Notes under the pieces: model-generated
Told to the model about the DNA's origin: nothing
Databases searched by the model: none
Seen by the model: only the letters and a program-made list of their open reading frames with translations
DNA from: Caldifarciminota bacterium
Lineage (GTDB): Bacteria; Hydrothermota; Tepidihabitantia; SM23-42
Reading direction: 5' to 3'
Length of the DNA: 8,873 nt
Assembly: GCA_030671005.1 (NCBI GenBank)
Contig: DAOVAN010000066.1
Coordinates: forward strand, 1-8,873
Shown here: in pieces, positions 6,460 through 8,873 of the stretch
Layout of the letters: every line of letters begins with the position of its first letter
Numbering within the stretch: position 1 is the first letter of the stretch
Made by a program: the position numbers and the translations under genes

Positions 6460-7638
6460 TTAATAGGCCATCTTTGATTTGGAAATGGAGAGACAGACAC
6501 CAATTGCCATGAAACAGGAGAGCAAGGCAGAGCCACCGTAACTAACAAAGGGTAGCGGCACGCCGGTTACTGGCAACAGACCCATGGTTACACCAATATT
6601 GATGAATGTCTGGTATCCAATCCATATCATTACGCCGCTGATGAGTATACTCGAAAACCGGTTACGCGTTTCTTTGGCTAGAACGAGCAGTCGATACATT
6701 AAGTATAAGTACATACCGACGGCTATTATTATTCCGATTAATCCGAATTCTTCACCCAAGCATGAGAATATGAAATCTGTATGGCGCTCGGGCAAGAACT
6801 CCAGTTTTTTTTGTGTACCAGAGAGGAATCCCTTTCCAAAAAACCGTCCTGACCCGATTGCGATTTTGGACTGGATGATCTGCCACGACATGCCTTGGGG
6901 GTCCACCCAGGGAGAGAAGAATGAAATGATCCTTCTTTGTTGATAGGTTTTCAGAGAACTCCATACCAGGGGCATGATGAGCCCCACCAATGAATTGCTG
7001 ACTAATCCATAGACCAGATCTGTTAGCTGTTTTCTGAAGTACAGCACCACCAGCAGGAGCACCATGTAGATTGCCCAGACGTAGATTGAGAAACTTGCGG
7101 CCGCAGAGACTATCGGCGAGAAGAGGATGAGCAATTTGAGTCCAGACATGCCAGCCCAAAAGCTCATGACGATCAAGATTGGCAAGAAAATTTGTGCCGC
7201 GCCAAGGTCGGGCTCAACGAAGATCAGTAGCGCAGGGATGCCGGCTATGATTATTGGTACGATCATGTCAGAAAATGTTTCCAGCCTCTTCTTCGCAGCC
7301 AGGTAATTAGCCAGCATGAGCACCGTTGCAAACTTCACAAACTCTGATGGCTGTATGGAAAATTCTCCCAGTCTAATCCATCTTCTAGGATAGACGTCGC
7401 TCTTGAAGAGTATGATGAAAATAAAAAACACCGACAGAATATAGATGATCGGCGCGAGGTTGGTCCAGATGCGAGGTGAGACTCTTGAGAAGAACAAGGC
7501 AACAAAAACTGAGAATATGAGCCACATGGTTTGTTTTGTCATTAACTCCGAACCCGCGGTCGAATAGATCATTATGATACCCAACAATGCGAGGGCACTC
7601 GTCGCGGCGATGATACTGAGATCAATTTTCCTGAACAC
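6460..7638 (-). CDS. rodA: Rod shape-determining protein RodA (SEDS glycosyltransferase)
   Basis: RodA polymerises lipid II into glycan strands within the elongasome, working with the transpeptidase PBP2 encoded just before it. The protein has 392 residues and about ten hydrophobic membrane segments, starting at about residues 8-26. SEDS landmarks: RRWIRLGEFSIQPSEFVK (85-102), EPDLGAA (142-148, where many RodA have QPDLGTA), SWQIIQSKIAIGSG (251-264), GKGFLSGTQKKLEFLPERHT (268-287) followed by DFIF, with D288 the equivalent of the catalytic aspartate, GEEFG (295-299), and NIGVTMGLLPVTGVPLPFVS (347-366) leading into YGG. The start is GTG at 7638, one base after the PBP2 stop. GAGGAG at 7643-7648, inside the PBP2 end, supplies the Shine-Dalgarno sequence with a short four-base spacer. 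The protein begins directly before the first membrane helix, so this start is right. FtsW is the alternative; the PBP2 partner and RodA-type motifs make it unlikely. Confidence 0.96.
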   Translation of the reverse strand: MFRKIDLSIIAATSALALLGIIMIYSTAGSELMTKQTMWLIFSVFVALFFSRVSPRIWTNLAPIIYILSVFFIFIILFKSDVYPRRWIRLGEFSIQPSEFVKFATVLMLANYLAAKKRLETFSDMIVPIIIAGIPALLIFVEPDLGAAQIFLPILIVMSFWAGMSGLKLLILFSPIVSAAASFSIYVWAIYMVLLLVVLYFRKQLTDLVYGLVSNSLVGLIMPLVWSSLKTYQQRRIISFFSPWVDPQGMSWQIIQSKIAIGSGRFFGKGFLSGTQKKLEFLPERHTDFIFSCLGEEFGLIGIIIAVGMYLYLMYRLLVLAKETRNRFSSILISGVMIWIGYQTFINIGVTMGLLPVTGVPLPFVSYGGSALLSCFMAIGVCLSISKSKMAY

Positions 7639-7639
7639 C

Positions 7640-8873
7640 TTACTCCTCGTCGAGTGCTGTGCTATGCTCTGTCTGCCCTAGGGAACGGAGATATGATTTC
7701 AGGATTTTACCGGTTATCGGCGCCGCTATGCTTCCCCCATGGCCAGCATTTTCAACAATCAAACAAACGAGAATCTTGGGGTTGTCTGCCGGAGCAAAAC
7801 CGACAAAGAGAGAATGGTCTTCTCCATGGGGATTCTGACTGGTGCCGGTCTTACCAGAGACTATAGTATTGGGGACCCGGGCCAAAGTGCCGGTACCGCG
7901 GGCAACAACCCCAGCGAGTGCTTCTTTGACGGTTTCTATGGCTTCGTGGGAGATGTCGGTTGTGAAATACGTCGTGTCATTCTTACTGATGACATGCGGG
8001 ATAGGGATCATCCCGTCATTGACGAAAATCGTATAGGCGCACGCCAGCTGCAGAGGCGTTACCAAGATGTCTCCTTGCCCGATACTCAGATTGAAGATAT
8101 GACCTCTTGTCCAGTTACGGCCGTATCGTTTCTCGAACCAGTTACGGTCAGGCATCAGACCATCTTTTTCGTTTGGTAGATCAATGCCCGTTTTCTTCCC
8201 GAAGCCGATTCTGCTCGATCGTTCGAAAATCGTGTCGATACCGACAAGTGTTCCGAGTTGATAGAAATAGATATCACAGGAATTGATGATTGCGCCGGTT
8301 AGGTTGAGGCTACCGTGTGTTTTCCAGCAACGGAAGATGCGCCTGCCGAGACGGTATTTACCGCGACACGGGTCAAAGCGCTTTTTTTCAGTTATGATCT
8401 TTGAGTCGAGAGCACTGAGTGCCACAAATGGCTTGTATGTTGAGCCGCACGGATAGCAGCTCATGGTAGCACGATTGTACATAGGTGCGTTCGGGTCTTT
8501 GTGTAGGATATCCCATTCGATTCTTTGTAAACCATGCGTGAAGAGATTCGGGTCGAAGCCTGGTTTCGAATATAGCACTAACACCTCACCGTTCTGGGGA
8601 CCCAGGCAGACACAAGCCGCCTTCTCGTAATCCTCGAGGTAGACCGCTACCGATTCGGTCAAGACGATGTCGATCGTCGTGAAGAGGTCTTCACCCGCGG
8701 TTAACGGTACACTCCTTTTTTCTGTGATCTTGCCTACCTCTTTGCCGCGCGCGTCTACTTCTAAGTACTCAATCCCAGGAGTGCCTTTTAATATGCTTTC
8801 GTAATACTCTTCGAGTCCCATTTTTCCTATGTAATCACCGATCGAATACGTATGGTCTTTTTCTAATTCTCCG
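7640..8873 (-). CDS. mrdA: Penicillin-binding protein 2 (peptidoglycan transpeptidase), 5' end beyond window
   Basis: The frame stays open to the right edge with no start, so the N-terminal membrane anchor and most of the dimerisation domain are missing; 410 residues are visible. The Met at 8821 is internal: the 17 residues before it, ending YSIGDYIGK, continue the conserved PBP2 segment that precedes GLEEYYESILKG. Class B PBP motifs, numbered in the visible fragment: catalytic STYK (144-147), SCD as the second motif (198-200) in NSCDIYFYQLG, and KTGT (341-344). PCRGKY with RCWKTHG (about 168-187) supplies Cys and His residues in the region where some PBP2 proteins bind zinc. It crosslinks glycan strands made by RodA, and the one-base gap to rodA fits the mrdA-rodA pair. 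It ends soon after the transpeptidase fold with a short acidic tail (DEE). Other class B PBPs are possible but the context favours PBP2. Confidence 0.95.
   Translation of the reverse strand, partial: GELEKDHTYSIGDYIGKMGLEEYYESILKGTPGIEYLEVDARGKEVGKITEKRSVPLTAGEDLFTTIDIVLTESVAVYLEDYEKAACVCLGPQNGEVLVLYSKPGFDPNLFTHGLQRIEWDILHKDPNAPMYNRATMSCYPCGSTYKPFVALSALDSKIITEKKRFDPCRGKYRLGRRIFRCWKTHGSLNLTGAIINSCDIYFYQLGTLVGIDTIFERSSRIGFGKKTGIDLPNEKDGLMPDRNWFEKRYGRNWTRGHIFNLSIGQGDILVTPLQLACAYTIFVNDGMIPIPHVISKNDTTYFTTDISHEAIETVKEALAGVVARGTGTLARVPNTIVSGKTGTSQNPHGEDHSLFVGFAPADNPKILVCLIVENAGHGGSIAAPITGKILKSYLRSLGQTEHSTALDEE
7643..7648 (-). promoter_or_regulatory. Ribosome binding site of rodA inside the end of the PBP2 gene
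   Basis: GAGGAG encodes the last two Glu codons of PBP2 and lies four bases before the rodA GTG. It supports the GTG start and suggests coupled translation of PBP2 and RodA. Confidence 0.6.

Noticed and set aside
6752..7159. Minus-strand 135-codon frame overlapping rodA in another frame, suggesting a frameshift
   Set aside because: The rodA frame is continuous with all SEDS motifs in order; the other frame is an out-of-frame shadow.
1..8873. CRISPR array, tRNA or rRNA gene, insertion sequence, prophage or defence system
   Set aside because: No tandem direct repeats with spacers, transposase, integrase or terminal inverted repeats were seen. Known housekeeping and pilus genes fill almost the whole window.

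Overview
This window is ordinary-looking bacterial chromosome of moderate GC. Every gene I can support lies on the minus strand, so the biological order runs from the right edge to the left edge: penicillin-binding protein 2 (5'-truncated by the window) - rodA - [211-bp intergenic region] - pilT-like ATPase 1 - pilT-like ATPase 2 - recG - DUF4837-type exported protein - TPR protein (3'-truncated by the window). Plus-strand open frames are antisense shadows of these genes.

Right block (8873-6460): a PBP2 transpeptidase and the SEDS glycosyltransferase RodA, separated by one base, form the core enzyme pair of the elongasome (rod-shape peptidoglycan synthesis). mreBCD may lie beyond the right edge, but that is inference. 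A weak hairpin followed by a T run sits just after rodA and could end this transcription unit.

Middle block (6410-1060): a near-consensus sigma70-type promoter (TTGACA, 17 bp, TATTAT) opens a tightly packed unit. It begins with a leader holding a possible 39-codon ORF and a perfect 8-bp hairpin. Two tandem, diverged PilT-family retraction ATPases follow, then the RecG helicase, whose GTG start overlaps the second pilT stop by one base, then a DUF4837-family protein with an N-terminal export signal. The ATPases would power type IV pilus retraction at the inner membrane; RecG acts on branched DNA. Packing implies co-expression, not a shared function.

Left block (1063-1): a TPR protein with a long acidic, proline-rich tail, running off the left edge. 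It appears to have its own promoter, whose -35 box includes the stop codon of the preceding gene and which shares a 12-base word (TTCTTGACAAAT) with the pilT promoter.

Organism: a diderm, piliated, probably rod-shaped bacterium. DUF4837 is known mainly from Bacteroidetes and relatives. Together with the promoter style, AT-rich intergenic DNA and divergent proteins, it suggests an uncultivated lineage of the FCB group or a WOR-3-like candidate phylum. This is a low-confidence inference. I see no phage, transposon, CRISPR, RNA gene or defence island; the least explained parts are the leader of the pilT operon and the TPR promoter region.
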